This document shows positions 17,674-25,166 of a stretch of 46,431 nucleotides of DNA, piece by piece. The notes under the pieces were generated by a model. It was given only the letters and a program-made list of their open reading frames with translations. It had not been told where the DNA came from and searched no databases. The stretch's first letter is position 1, and every line of letters begins with the position of its first letter. The stretch is from Actinomycetes bacterium (GTDB taxonomy: Bacteria; Actinomycetota; Actinomycetes; Mycobacteriales; Cryptosporangiaceae), in NCBI GenBank assembly GCA_025963185.1, contig JAOPVE010000303.1, positions 1 to 46,431 on the forward strand, read 5' to 3'. Both the position numbers and the translations under genes were made by a program.

Positions 17674-19308
17674 GTGACCGACTTAGTCCCTCGCCGGAGA
17701 TCCGTGCACACGCGCCAGCTGGCCGTGGTTACCGCGGCCGCCGCCACCGCTCTGCTCGCGACCGCCCTGCTCGCCGCCGCGCCCGCGATGGCCGCGCCAG
17801 CCGCGGCCCAGGGCGTCATCGTGAACGCCGGTGGCAGCGGCGCGATCCCGGACAGCTACATCGTCGTCCTCAAGAACTCGGCGTCCCTGCGCTCGGCCGC
17901 GAGCGTCACAGCCACCGCGGACGGGCTCGCCGGCCGCCACGGCGCCAAGGTCACCCGCACCTACCACTCGGCGCTCACCGGATTCGCCACGACGGTGAAC
18001 GAGGCCGGCGCCAAGGCGCTCGCGGCGGATCCGTCGGTCGCCATGGTCGAGCAGGACCACGCCGTGCACCTCGACGGCACCCAGGCCAGCCCGCCGTCCT
18101 GGGGCCTGGACCGGATCGACCAGCGCAACCTGCCGCTCGACAACTCGTACACGTACCCGACGACAGCGTCGAACGTGCACGCCTACATCATCGACACCGG
18201 CATCCGGCTGACCCACGTAGCATTCGCCGGCCGCGCGGTCTCCGGCCATGACTTTGTGGACAACGACAACGACGCCACCGACTGCCAGGGGCACGGAACG
18301 CATGTCGCCGGCACCGTCGGCAGCGCGGCCTACGGCGTCGCGAAGGGCGTCGCGCTGGTCGCCGTCCGGGTGCTCGACTGCCAGGGCAGCGGCACGGACG
18401 CCGGCGTCATCGCGGGCATCGACTGGGTGACCGCGAACGCGATCAAGCCGGCCGTGGCGAACATGAGCCTGGGCGGCAGCGCCAGCCCCACCCTCGACGC
18501 GGCCGTGGTCAAGTCGATCGCCGCGGGCATCACCTACGGCGTCGCGGCCGGCAACGGCGACGCCTTCGGCAACCCGGCCGACGCCTGCGGCGACTCACCC
18601 GCCCGGGTGCCCGCCGCGATCACCGTCGGCGCCACCCAGAGCAACGACGCCAAGGCCTCGTTCTCCAACTACGGCACCTGCCTAGACATCTTCGCCCCGG
18701 GCGTGAACATCACCTCGTCGTGGGGAACCAGCGACACCGGGACCAACACGATCAGCGGGACGTCGATGGCGACGCCGCACGTCGTGGGCGCGGCCGCGCT
18801 GGTGCTCTCCGCCCACCCGGACTACACCCCCGCCCAGGTGCGTGACCAGCTCGTCGCCGACGCCACCTCCGGCAAGGTCACCAGCCCGGGCACCGGATCC
18901 CCGAACAAGCTGCTCTTCGTCACCGGCAGCGGCACCACCCCGCCGCCGCCCCCGCCGCCGCCGGGCAAGTACTTCGAGAACACCGCGGACGTGCAGATCC
19001 CGGACGCCGGCGCTGCCGTCACCAGCTCGATCGCCGTCACCGGCATCACCGGGAACGCGCCTGCCGCCCTCGCAGTCGGCGTGCACATCAAGCACACCTA
19101 CATCGGTGACCTGGTCGTCGATCTCCTCGCGCCGGACGGCACGGTCTACAACCTCCAGAACCGCACCGGCGGCAGCACCGACAACATCGACCAGACGTAC
19201 CCGGTCAACGCCTCCTCCGAGGTCGCGAACGGCACCTGGAAGCTGCGGGTGCAGGACAAGGCCGCGATCGACACCGGCTACGTCGACTCGTTCAGCCTGC
19301 AGTTCTGA
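17674..19308 (+). CDS. Secreted S8 subtilisin-like protease with P-domain
   Basis: The 544-residue preproprotein has a long actinobacterial signal peptide (basic RRR, then an Ala/Leu-rich core ending AMAAPA near residue 40), an I9-type propeptide ([14 protein letters not shown]...), the S8 catalytic domain with Asp174 (YIIDTGI), His207 (GHGTHVAGT) and Ser364 (GTSMATPH), a poly-proline linker (about 424-431) and a C-terminal proprotein-convertase P-domain (about 435-544, [22 protein letters not shown]). It is exported, autoprocessed and acts as an extracellular endopeptidase. The GTG start is preceded by AGGAGG at good spacing. It sits between two Zur-linked genes but has no Zur-like site of its own. 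A very strong hairpin follows. Confidence 0.95.
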   Translation: MTDLVPRRRSVHTRQLAVVTAAAATALLATALLAAAPAMAAPAAAQGVIVNAGGSGAIPDSYIVVLKNSASLRSAASVTATADGLAGRHGAKVTRTYHSALTGFATTVNEAGAKALAADPSVAMVEQDHAVHLDGTQASPPSWGLDRIDQRNLPLDNSYTYPTTASNVHAYIIDTGIRLTHVAFAGRAVSGHDFVDNDNDATDCQGHGTHVAGTVGSAAYGVAKGVALVAVRVLDCQGSGTDAGVIAGIDWVTANAIKPAVANMSLGGSASPTLDAAVVKSIAAGITYGVAAGNGDAFGNPADACGDSPARVPAAITVGATQSNDAKASFSNYGTCLDIFAPGVNITSSWGTSDTGTNTISGTSMATPHVVGAAALVLSAHPDYTPAQVRDQLVADATSGKVTSPGTGSPNKLLFVTGSGTTPPPPPPPPGKYFENTADVQIPDAGAAVTSSIAVTGITGNAPAALAVGVHIKHTYIGDLVVDLLAPDGTVYNLQNRTGGSTDNIDQTYPVNASSEVANGTWKLRVQDKAAIDTGYVDSFSLQF

Positions 19309-19312
19309 CCTC

Positions 19313-19358
19313 ACGTACCGGGCGCCCGGCGGATCCGCCCGCCGGGCGCCCGGTACGT
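19313..19358 (+). terminator. Strong terminator hairpin after the subtilase
   Basis: A perfect 20-base stem (left arm 19313-19332, right arm 19339-19358) has a six-base loop ATCCGC and begins five bases after the subtilase stop. Only two T residues follow, as is common for GC-rich actinobacterial terminators. Confidence 0.85.
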
Positions 19359-19579
19359 TCCCTGCGCCACGACGAGCCCGGAGGGCCCTGCCACCAGCAC
19401 GAACGCCGTAGCGGACCAGCGCCGCACCACCTCCACCATCATCGCGAAACCCCTGTTCACCAACTCGGGCACGCAAACCGACCGCGAACCGCGGCGACCA
19501 CCCGGTGCCGCAAGGGCGGTCCGGATCCGCCGGCGCAGTAGGGTCTTAGCGGAGCCAGAGGAGGATGGACGGTCTCGTG

Positions 19580-20017
19580 ATGAGCAGTGAAGCCGTGGAA
19601 TCGAAGAGCCGGTCGACGCGCCAGGCCGCCGCGATCGAGAGTGCGATGAGCGGTACCGAGGCCTTCCGGAGCGCCCAGGACGTCTACTCCGAGCTGCGCA
19701 GCCGGGGCGAGTCCGTGGGGCTGACGACCGTCTACCGCCGTCTGCAGGCGATGGCCGAGGCCGGATCGCTCGACATCCTCCAGCAGCCCGGCGGCGAGGT
19801 CCTCTACCGGCTGTGCAGCAGCGACCGGCACCACCACCACCTGGTCTGCCGGGTCTGCGGGCGCACGGTCGAGGTCGAGGGGCCTGGTGTCGAGACCTGG
19901 GCCCGCAAGGTCGCCGACCAGCACGGATTCGCGAACCTCGAACACACCCTCGAGCTGTTCGGCACCTGCCTCGACTGCGCCGCCGACGCCGCTCCCCCGG
20001 TGCGCGACGGCAGCTGA
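19580..20017 (+). CDS. zur: Zinc-responsive Fur-family repressor Zur
   Basis: The 145-residue protein has the Fur-family winged helix (AQDVYSELRSRGESVGLTTVYRRLQAMAEAG) and the metal-binding/dimerisation domain with an H-rich strand (SDRHHHHLVCRVCGRTVEVEG) and a closing C-x-x-C (GTCLDCAAD). The VGLTTVYR recognition helix and HHHHLVCR.CG arrangement are characteristic of actinobacterial Zur. It represses zinc-uptake genes when zinc is bound. AGGAGG at 19559-19564 abuts an ATG at 19565 and is 12 and 15 bases from GTG 19577 and ATG 19580, so the start is uncertain. It directly precedes permease module 2, and the four Zur-like sites within about 6 kb are its probable targets. Confidence 0.9.
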   Translation: MSSEAVESKSRSTRQAAAIESAMSGTEAFRSAQDVYSELRSRGESVGLTTVYRRLQAMAEAGSLDILQQPGGEVLYRLCSSDRHHHHLVCRVCGRTVEVEGPGVETWARKVADQHGFANLEHTLELFGTCLDCAADAAPPVRDGS

Positions 20018-20070
20018 GCCACCGGACTCGCCGGCCCGGGGGCCGAGGCCACGAGCGTGCGACCGGTACC

Positions 20071-20088
20071 GTAATGGAAACGGTTATC
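20071..20088 (-). promoter_or_regulatory. Putative Zur box, site C (permease module 2)
   Basis: GTAATGGAAACGGTTATC reads on the minus strand as GATAACCGTTTCCATTAC, matching sites A, B1 and B2 at all ten invariant positions. It ends 55 bases upstream of the GTG start of the second permease and 54 bases after the zur stop. Confidence 0.7.
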
Positions 20089-20143
20089 GGCCCACGTTCA
20101 GCCGCTGACCGGCGGTAGCTGGCGGAGGGATCGAGGACGTGTC

Positions 20144-21172
20144 GTGACGGCCGGCGAACACACCGAGATCGCCCACGGATCCGGCGCGCCCCCGGCCGGC
20201 GGAACCCCGGGAGCGGGATCGCGGTCCTGGGTGCGTCCGGTCGAGGTCCTCGCGGTGGTGCTGGTGCTGGCGCTCGTGAGCCGGGGCTGGATCGTCGGGC
20301 ATACCGGATCGGCGCGGGTGCAGAGCTGGCTGACGATCTTCGTGTCGATCGTGATCCAGGCGTCGCCGTTCGTGGTGCTGGGCACGGTGGTGTCGGCGGC
20401 GATCGCGGTGCTGGTGCCCCCGGCGTTCTTCGCCAGGGTGCTGCCCCGGCGCCCCGCCCTGGCGGTGTCAGTGGCGGCGTGCGCGGGAGTGGTGCTGCCG
20501 GGTTGTGAGTGCGGCTCGGTGCCGGTCGCCGGGGCGCTGGTCCGGCGGGGGGTGACCCCGGCCGCGGCGCTGGCGTTCCTGCTGTCGGCCCCGGCGATCA
20601 ACCCGGTGGTGCTGGTGGCGACCGCAGTCGCGTTCCCCGGCCGGCCCGTCATGGTGCTGGCCCGGCTCGGGGCGAGCCTGCTCACCGCGGTGGTGATGGG
20701 CTGGCTGTGGCTCTGGGCCGGCCGCGCGGACTGGTTCCGCCCACCCGCCCGCCCCGAGCTGGACGGGCTGTCCCGCCCGGCGGCGTTCCTGGCCGCGTGC
20801 CGCCACGACATGACCCAGGCAGGGGGCTTCCTGGTGATCGGCGCGATCACCGCGGCCACCATGAACGTCGCCGTCCCGCCCTCGTGGCTGCACACCGTCG
20901 CCGGGATGCCGATCGTGTCCGTGCTGGCCCTGGCGCTGCTCGCCGTGGTCCTGTCGATCTGCTCCGAGGCCGACGCGTTCGTCGCCGCCTCCCTCACCCA
21001 GTTCTCCCTGACCGCCCGGCTGGCGTTCCTCGTGGTCGGCCCGATGGTCGACCTCAAGCTGTTCGCGATGCAGGCCGGGGCATTCGGGCGCCGGTTCGCG
21101 ATCCGGTTCGCGCCCGCCACGTTCACCGTCGCGGTCCTGGCCGCCGCCGCGGTCGGGGCGCTGGCGTGGTGA
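20144..21172 (+). CDS. COG0701/DUF318-family permease, copy 2
   Basis: The 342-residue polytopic membrane protein is closely similar to the permease at 15274-16245. Shared motifs are PGCECGSVPVAGALVRRG, ALAFLLSAPAINPVVLV, CSEADAFVAASL and GPMVDLKLFAMQ. About 20 hydrophilic residues precede the first helix. The GTG start has GAGGA six bases upstream. The stop overlaps the start of its TIGR03943-type partner (GTGA), and a Zur-like site lies 55 bases upstream. The pair probably forms a membrane complex induced in zinc limitation; substrate and direction are unknown. Two diverged copies in one locus may differ in affinity, metal or assembly state (inference). Confidence 0.87.
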   Translation: MTAGEHTEIAHGSGAPPAGGTPGAGSRSWVRPVEVLAVVLVLALVSRGWIVGHTGSARVQSWLTIFVSIVIQASPFVVLGTVVSAAIAVLVPPAFFARVLPRRPALAVSVAACAGVVLPGCECGSVPVAGALVRRGVTPAAALAFLLSAPAINPVVLVATAVAFPGRPVMVLARLGASLLTAVVMGWLWLWAGRADWFRPPARPELDGLSRPAAFLAACRHDMTQAGGFLVIGAITAATMNVAVPPSWLHTVAGMPIVSVLALALLAVVLSICSEADAFVAASLTQFSLTARLAFLVVGPMVDLKLFAMQAGAFGRRFAIRFAPATFTVAVLAAAAVGALAW

Positions 21173-21903
21173 GCCGGCAGCTGCACGCGCTGATCCTCGG
21201 GCTGGCCGGCGGGGCGCTGGCCAGACTCGCGATCACCGGGGACAGCAGCCGGTACGTGCGGGCCGGACTGCGGCCCTACCTGATCGCCGCCGCCGCCGTA
21301 CTCGTGATCGTCGCGGTCGCCTCCCTCTGGTACCGGCCCGCACCCCAGCCGGACGGCGACCCGCACGAGCACGAGCACGCGCATGGGAACGGGCACGCGC
21401 ATGGGCGGTTCGACGTGGCCTGGCTGCTGGTGGTCCCCATGCTCACCGCCGTGCTCGTGGCCCCGCCCGCCCTGTCCTCGTTCTCGGCGTCCCGGTCCGG
21501 GACCGCGCTGTCGGCCGCCGCGAACTCGGCCATGCCGCCGCTGCCCGCCGGGGACCCCGTCCGAGTCTCGGTGCTGGAGTACGCCAGCCGCGCCGTCTAC
21601 GGCCATGGCACCTCCCTCACCGGCCGGCACCTCACCCTGTCCGGGTTCCTCGTCTCGGGCGGCCCCAACGGCTGGTACCTCACCCGCATGGTCATCACCT
21701 GCTGCGCCGCCGACGCCCAGCCCATCAAGGTCGGGCTCGACGGGGCGATCCCGGCCGGGCTGCACGCCGGGAACTGGATCGAAGCCACCGGCGCCTACAC
21801 CAGTCGCGTCGTCAAGGACAGCGTCAACGGCGAGGACATCCCCTTCCTGCAGGCCAGCACCGTCAAGCCGATCCCCGCCCCCGACCAGCAGTACGTGTCA
21901 TGA
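21169..21903 (+). CDS. TIGR03943/DUF1980-family permease partner, copy 2
   Basis: The 244-residue protein has two N-terminal helices, a histidine-rich loop (HEHEHAHGNGHAHG), a third helix and an extracytoplasmic domain with the conserved T-C-C-A-A-D-A motif (GWYLTRMVITCCAADAQPIKVGLDG). The His loop is richer than in copy 1 and is the type of sequence that binds zinc in transporters. The GTG at 21169 overlaps the permease stop, and the gene's own stop overlaps the ATG of the next gene (ATGA), so three genes are translationally coupled. The shared CC motif suggests a metal or thiol function for the outer domain (inference). Confidence 0.86.
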   Translation: MSRQLHALILGLAGGALARLAITGDSSRYVRAGLRPYLIAAAAVLVIVAVASLWYRPAPQPDGDPHEHEHAHGNGHAHGRFDVAWLLVVPMLTAVLVAPPALSSFSASRSGTALSAAANSAMPPLPAGDPVRVSVLEYASRAVYGHGTSLTGRHLTLSGFLVSGGPNGWYLTRMVITCCAADAQPIKVGLDGAIPAGLHAGNWIEATGAYTSRVVKDSVNGEDIPFLQASTVKPIPAPDQQYVS

Positions 21904-23042
21904 CCAGCACACTCACCACGCCCGTCGCGGACGTTGCCCGGCCCGTGCCCTGGCGGTCCAGAGCCGGGCTCGCCGCGGCCGCCGCCGGAATCGCCGCCGT
22001 GCTCGCCGCACCGGCCCCGCACCGCGCCCCCGCCACCGCGCCAGGACCAGCCCAGACCGGGCCACCCGCCCTCACGGACCGCTGGCCCGGAGCCCGGCCG
22101 TTCCCGATCCGGGCCGTGCTGCCCGGCGGGTTGTCCTACAGCCCGGAGCTGATCCTCGGCCCGTCGCTCACCGCCGGGCTCGCGACCAGTGCGGATCAGG
22201 AGCACCTCTCGGTCGCCGTCGCCCGGTCGGCCGGCCCGGCGCGGATCCTCCAGACCGACATCCCCGGCCTCTCCTCGTTCGACGCCCTCACGGCCAGCGG
22301 CGGATCGCTGTTCTGGATGCGCAGCCGCACCGACGAGTCCGGCCACCAGCACACCAGCCTGTGGACCGCCAGCCTGACCAGCGGATCCGCCCGCCAGCTC
22401 ACCACCGACGCGGGCGCACCGGAGTTCGGCGGCACCCGGTACTCCCTGCAGGCCGAGTCCGGCCACCTGCACTGGACCGGCGGCAATCCCGACGGCGCCG
22501 CGGCCACCACGCTCTACTCGATCGCGGTCACCGGGGGTGCGGTCACCACCCGCAAGATCCCCGGTGTCTGGCAGCTCTCGGCCTGGCCGTGGCTCACCAC
22601 CCCGCCGTCGCCCGGATCCGTGGTGACGCTGCTGAACGCGGTCACTGGCGAGCGCGTCGCGGTGCGGGCGCCCGCGGCCCAGATCACGGTGTGCGGCCCG
22701 GCCTGGTGCCGGATCAGCGCCGGCGACAGCGCGCAGCCACAGGACACCACGGTCATGCACCCCGACGGATCGGCCCGCAGGCGGATCGCCACCGGCGGGA
22801 CCACCGCGATCTCCGACGAGGTCGCCCTCGAAGGCCGGTTCGAGCCGCTCGGCGGGACGATCGACCCGAACGCCGTCACCGCCGCCACGGCGCTCACCCT
22901 CTACGACCTGCGCACCGGGCGCACCGTCATGGTGGATCCGGCGGCCACGGAGGCGCGGGCGTCCGGCGACTACCTGTGGTGGTCCAGCGGCGACAACGAG
23001 ACCCGCGCCTGGCACGGTCTCGACCTGCGCACTCTGCGCTGA
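21900..23042 (+). CDS. Exported protein of the Zur-linked operon, possible beta-propeller
   Basis: The 380-residue protein has a basic N-terminus, a hydrophobic Ala-rich segment (about 21-45, SRAGLAAAAAGIAAVLAAPAP) acting as signal or anchor, and a secreted domain with recurring beta-strand blades (SLFWMRSRTDESGHQHTSLWTASL; YSLQAESGHLHWTGGN; DYLWWSSGDNETRAWHGLDL). The W-rich strands at about 60-residue spacing resemble a six- or seven-bladed propeller, but I recognise no named family. The ATG overlaps the upstream TIGR03943-type gene by ATGA, so it belongs to the putative zinc module. It could be a periplasmic or surface subunit of the transporter. No counterpart accompanies permease copy 1. 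Confidence 0.72.
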   Translation: MTSTLTTPVADVARPVPWRSRAGLAAAAAGIAAVLAAPAPHRAPATAPGPAQTGPPALTDRWPGARPFPIRAVLPGGLSYSPELILGPSLTAGLATSADQEHLSVAVARSAGPARILQTDIPGLSSFDALTASGGSLFWMRSRTDESGHQHTSLWTASLTSGSARQLTTDAGAPEFGGTRYSLQAESGHLHWTGGNPDGAAATTLYSIAVTGGAVTTRKIPGVWQLSAWPWLTTPPSPGSVVTLLNAVTGERVAVRAPAAQITVCGPAWCRISAGDSAQPQDTTVMHPDGSARRRIATGGTTAISDEVALEGRFEPLGGTIDPNAVTAATALTLYDLRTGRTVMVDPAATEARASGDYLWWSSGDNETRAWHGLDLRTLR

Positions 23043-23169
23043 AGCCCCGTGTGTCGCCTGTGGCGCGCCGTGCGATGCCGGCCGGCCGCGACATTGCACG
23101 GGCCGATCGGGTGTGAGGCGGGCTGTCGACGGTATGGCACAGGGGAGCCGTGACCCAAGGAGGCAAGCA

Positions 23170-23712
23170 ATGGAAGTGACAGGCACCACGACGATCCGCA
23201 GGCCGGTCTCTGAGGTTTTCGCCTTCTGGCGGCGCCTGGAGAACCTGTCGATGTTCATGGAACAGCTCGACGACGTGCGGACGACCGGAGAACGCACGAG
23301 CCACTGGCGGTCCAGCGCCCCGTTCGGCCGGAACGTGGAGTGGGACGCCGAGATCACCGAGGACGTGACCGGCGAGCGGCTCGGCTGGCGCTCGTCGGCG
23401 GGCGCCGAGCTGCCGAACGCCGGCGTCGTGATCTTCGCGCCGGCCCCCGACGGGATCAGCACCGAGATCCACGTGGCCATGGAGTACGACATCCCCGGCG
23501 GCGAGGCCGGCAAGGCCATCGCGAAGTTCTTCGGCGACGAACCGAGCCAGCAGCTCGACGACGACCTGCGCCGCCTCAAGCAGCTCCTGGAGACCGGCGA
23601 GATCGTGCGCTCGGACGGCGCCCCCTGGGGCAAGCGCGCCCGCGAGGAGTTCCCGCAGCGCCCCGCCCAGCCACTGACCCCCGAGGAGCGCAAGGAGGTG
23701 CTCGGATCATGA
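23170..23712 (+). CDS. SRPBCC-family (polyketide cyclase/dehydrase-like) protein
   Basis: The 180-residue cytoplasmic protein has a START-like SRPBCC fold: N-terminal strand [28 protein letters not shown], then [31 protein letters not shown] and a long C-terminal helix. Such proteins bind small hydrophobic ligands. AAGGAGG (23157-23163) is six bases upstream of the ATG. The stop overlaps the start of the alcohol dehydrogenase gene (ATGA), so they are translationally coupled, and this SRPBCC-dehydrogenase pairing may form a stress or detoxification unit. The C-terminal 30 residues ([28 protein letters not shown]) are charged and probably disordered. The ligand is unknown. Confidence 0.88.
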   Translation: MEVTGTTTIRRPVSEVFAFWRRLENLSMFMEQLDDVRTTGERTSHWRSSAPFGRNVEWDAEITEDVTGERLGWRSSAGAELPNAGVVIFAPAPDGISTEIHVAMEYDIPGGEAGKAIAKFFGDEPSQQLDDDLRRLKQLLETGEIVRSDGAPWGKRAREEFPQRPAQPLTPEERKEVLGS

Positions 23713-24884
23713 AGGCCACCGTCTGGGCCGGGCGCAACAGCGTCGAGGTCCGCGAGGTCCCGGATCCGTCGATCCTGAGCCGCCGGGACGCGATCGTCCG
23801 GATCACGTCCACCGCGATCTGCGGCTCGGACCTGCACCTGGTCGACGGGTACATCCCGACGATGCAGAACGGCGACGTGATGGGCCACGAGTTCATGGGC
23901 GAGGTCGTCGAGGTGGGCCCGGGCGTCCCTCCGGACCGGCTGCGGCCCGGCGACCGGGTCGTCGTGCCGTTCCCGATCGCCTGCGGGGCGTGCGCCGCGT
24001 GCGCCAGCGAGCTGTACTCGTGCTGCGAGAACAGCAACCCCAACGCGGGGATCGCCGAGAAGATGTTCGGCCACCCGGTCGCGGGCATCTTCGGCTACTC
24101 GCACCTGACCGGCGGCTTCGCGGGCGGCCAGGCCCAGTACGCGCGGGTGCCGTTCGCCGACGTGGGTCCGCTCAAGATCACCTCGGACCTGTCCGACGAG
24201 CAGGTGCTGTTCCTCTCCGACATCCTGCCCACCGGCTACATGGGCGCCGAGATGTGCGACATCCAGCCCAGTGACGTCGTCGCGGTCTGGGGCGCCGGAC
24301 CGGTCGGCCAGTTCGCGATGGACAGCGCGCGGGCGCTCGGCGCGGCCGCCGTCATCGCCATCGACAAGGAGCCCTACCGGCTGCGGATGGCCGCGGAGGC
24401 CGGGCACATCCCGGTCGACTTCACCGAGGTCGACGTGCGGTCCCAGCTGCTCGAACTCACCGGCGGCCGGGGCCCGGACAAGTGCATCGACGCGGTCGGG
24501 ATGGAGGCCGTCCACGGCGCCTCGCACATCCACGCCTACGACCGGCTCAAGCAGGCCGCCCGCCTGGAGACGGACCGCCCGCACGCGCTGCGCCAGGCGA
24601 TCCTGTCCTGCCGCAGCGGCGGGATCGTCTCGGTGATCGGCGTCTACGGCGGATTCATCGACAAGTTCCCGGCCGGGGCCTGGATGAACCGCGCGCTCAC
24701 CCTGCGGACCGGCCAGTGCCACGTCCACCGGTACATGCAGCCGCTGCTGGAGCGGATCGAGCGTGGCGAGCTCGACCCGACCCGGATCATCACCCACCGC
24801 CTCTCCCTCGACGAGGCGCCGCACGGCTACGACATCTTCAAGAACAAGCAAGACGACTGCGAGAAGGTCGTCCTAACGCCCTGA
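23709..24884 (+). CDS. Zinc-dependent alcohol dehydrogenase (MDR family)
   Basis: The 391-residue medium-chain dehydrogenase has catalytic zinc ligands in [14 protein letters not shown] and [12 protein letters not shown], a structural-zinc cysteine cluster ([22 protein letters not shown], slightly rearranged from C-x2-C-x2-C-x7-C) and the Rossmann motif [29 protein letters not shown]; the Asp after the second strand favours NAD over NADP. It resembles the glutathione-independent formaldehyde/threonine dehydrogenase-like subgroup by its long C-terminal half ([14 protein letters not shown]). It oxidises an alcohol or aldehyde not identifiable from sequence. It is translationally coupled to the SRPBCC gene. 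Its stop lies inside a short tandem repeat followed by a clear terminator. Confidence 0.92.
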   Translation: MKATVWAGRNSVEVREVPDPSILSRRDAIVRITSTAICGSDLHLVDGYIPTMQNGDVMGHEFMGEVVEVGPGVPPDRLRPGDRVVVPFPIACGACAACASELYSCCENSNPNAGIAEKMFGHPVAGIFGYSHLTGGFAGGQAQYARVPFADVGPLKITSDLSDEQVLFLSDILPTGYMGAEMCDIQPSDVVAVWGAGPVGQFAMDSARALGAAAVIAIDKEPYRLRMAAEAGHIPVDFTEVDVRSQLLELTGGRGPDKCIDAVGMEAVHGASHIHAYDRLKQAARLETDRPHALRQAILSCRSGGIVSVIGVYGGFIDKFPAGAWMNRALTLRTGQCHVHRYMQPLLERIERGELDPTRIITHRLSLDEAPHGYDIFKNKQDDCEKVVLTP

Positions 24885-24912
24885 CGCGCTGACGCCCTGA
24901 CGCCCTGACGCT
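24881..24912 (+). repeat. 8-bp tandem repeat at the dehydrogenase stop codon
   Basis: Four consecutive copies of CTGACGCN (G, C, C, T in the last position) span 24881-24912. The first copy contains the TGA stop of the dehydrogenase, and the repeat puts further TGA trinucleotides after it. Confidence 0.85.
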
Positions 24913-24933
24913 CGTCCAGGCCGCCCGCAGGCC

Positions 24934-24973
24934 CAGCCGCCCACCGGTCGAAGCCGGCGGGCGGCTGTTTGTT
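24934..24973 (+). terminator. Rho-independent terminator after the SRPBCC-dehydrogenase operon
   Basis: CAGCCGCCC-A-CCGG pairs with CCGG-C-GGGCGGCTG around the loop TCGAAG and is followed by TTTGTT. This is the most canonical intrinsic terminator in the window. Confidence 0.92.
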
Positions 24974-25166
24974 GTCCGCGTGGCCGGCCAGCCGTCAGCG
25001 AGGACCCCCAGCGGCCGGCCGCGGCGCGGCGCAGCGCATCCACAGGCTGGATGTCAACTCTTGTCGCCGCACTCGCGATACAGCAGGATTGCCGCGATTC
25101 TCGGACACTCTTCGCGACCCCCGAAGCGGTGCCGCACCGTCTTTCAGACCCCCAGAAGGGAACCTG

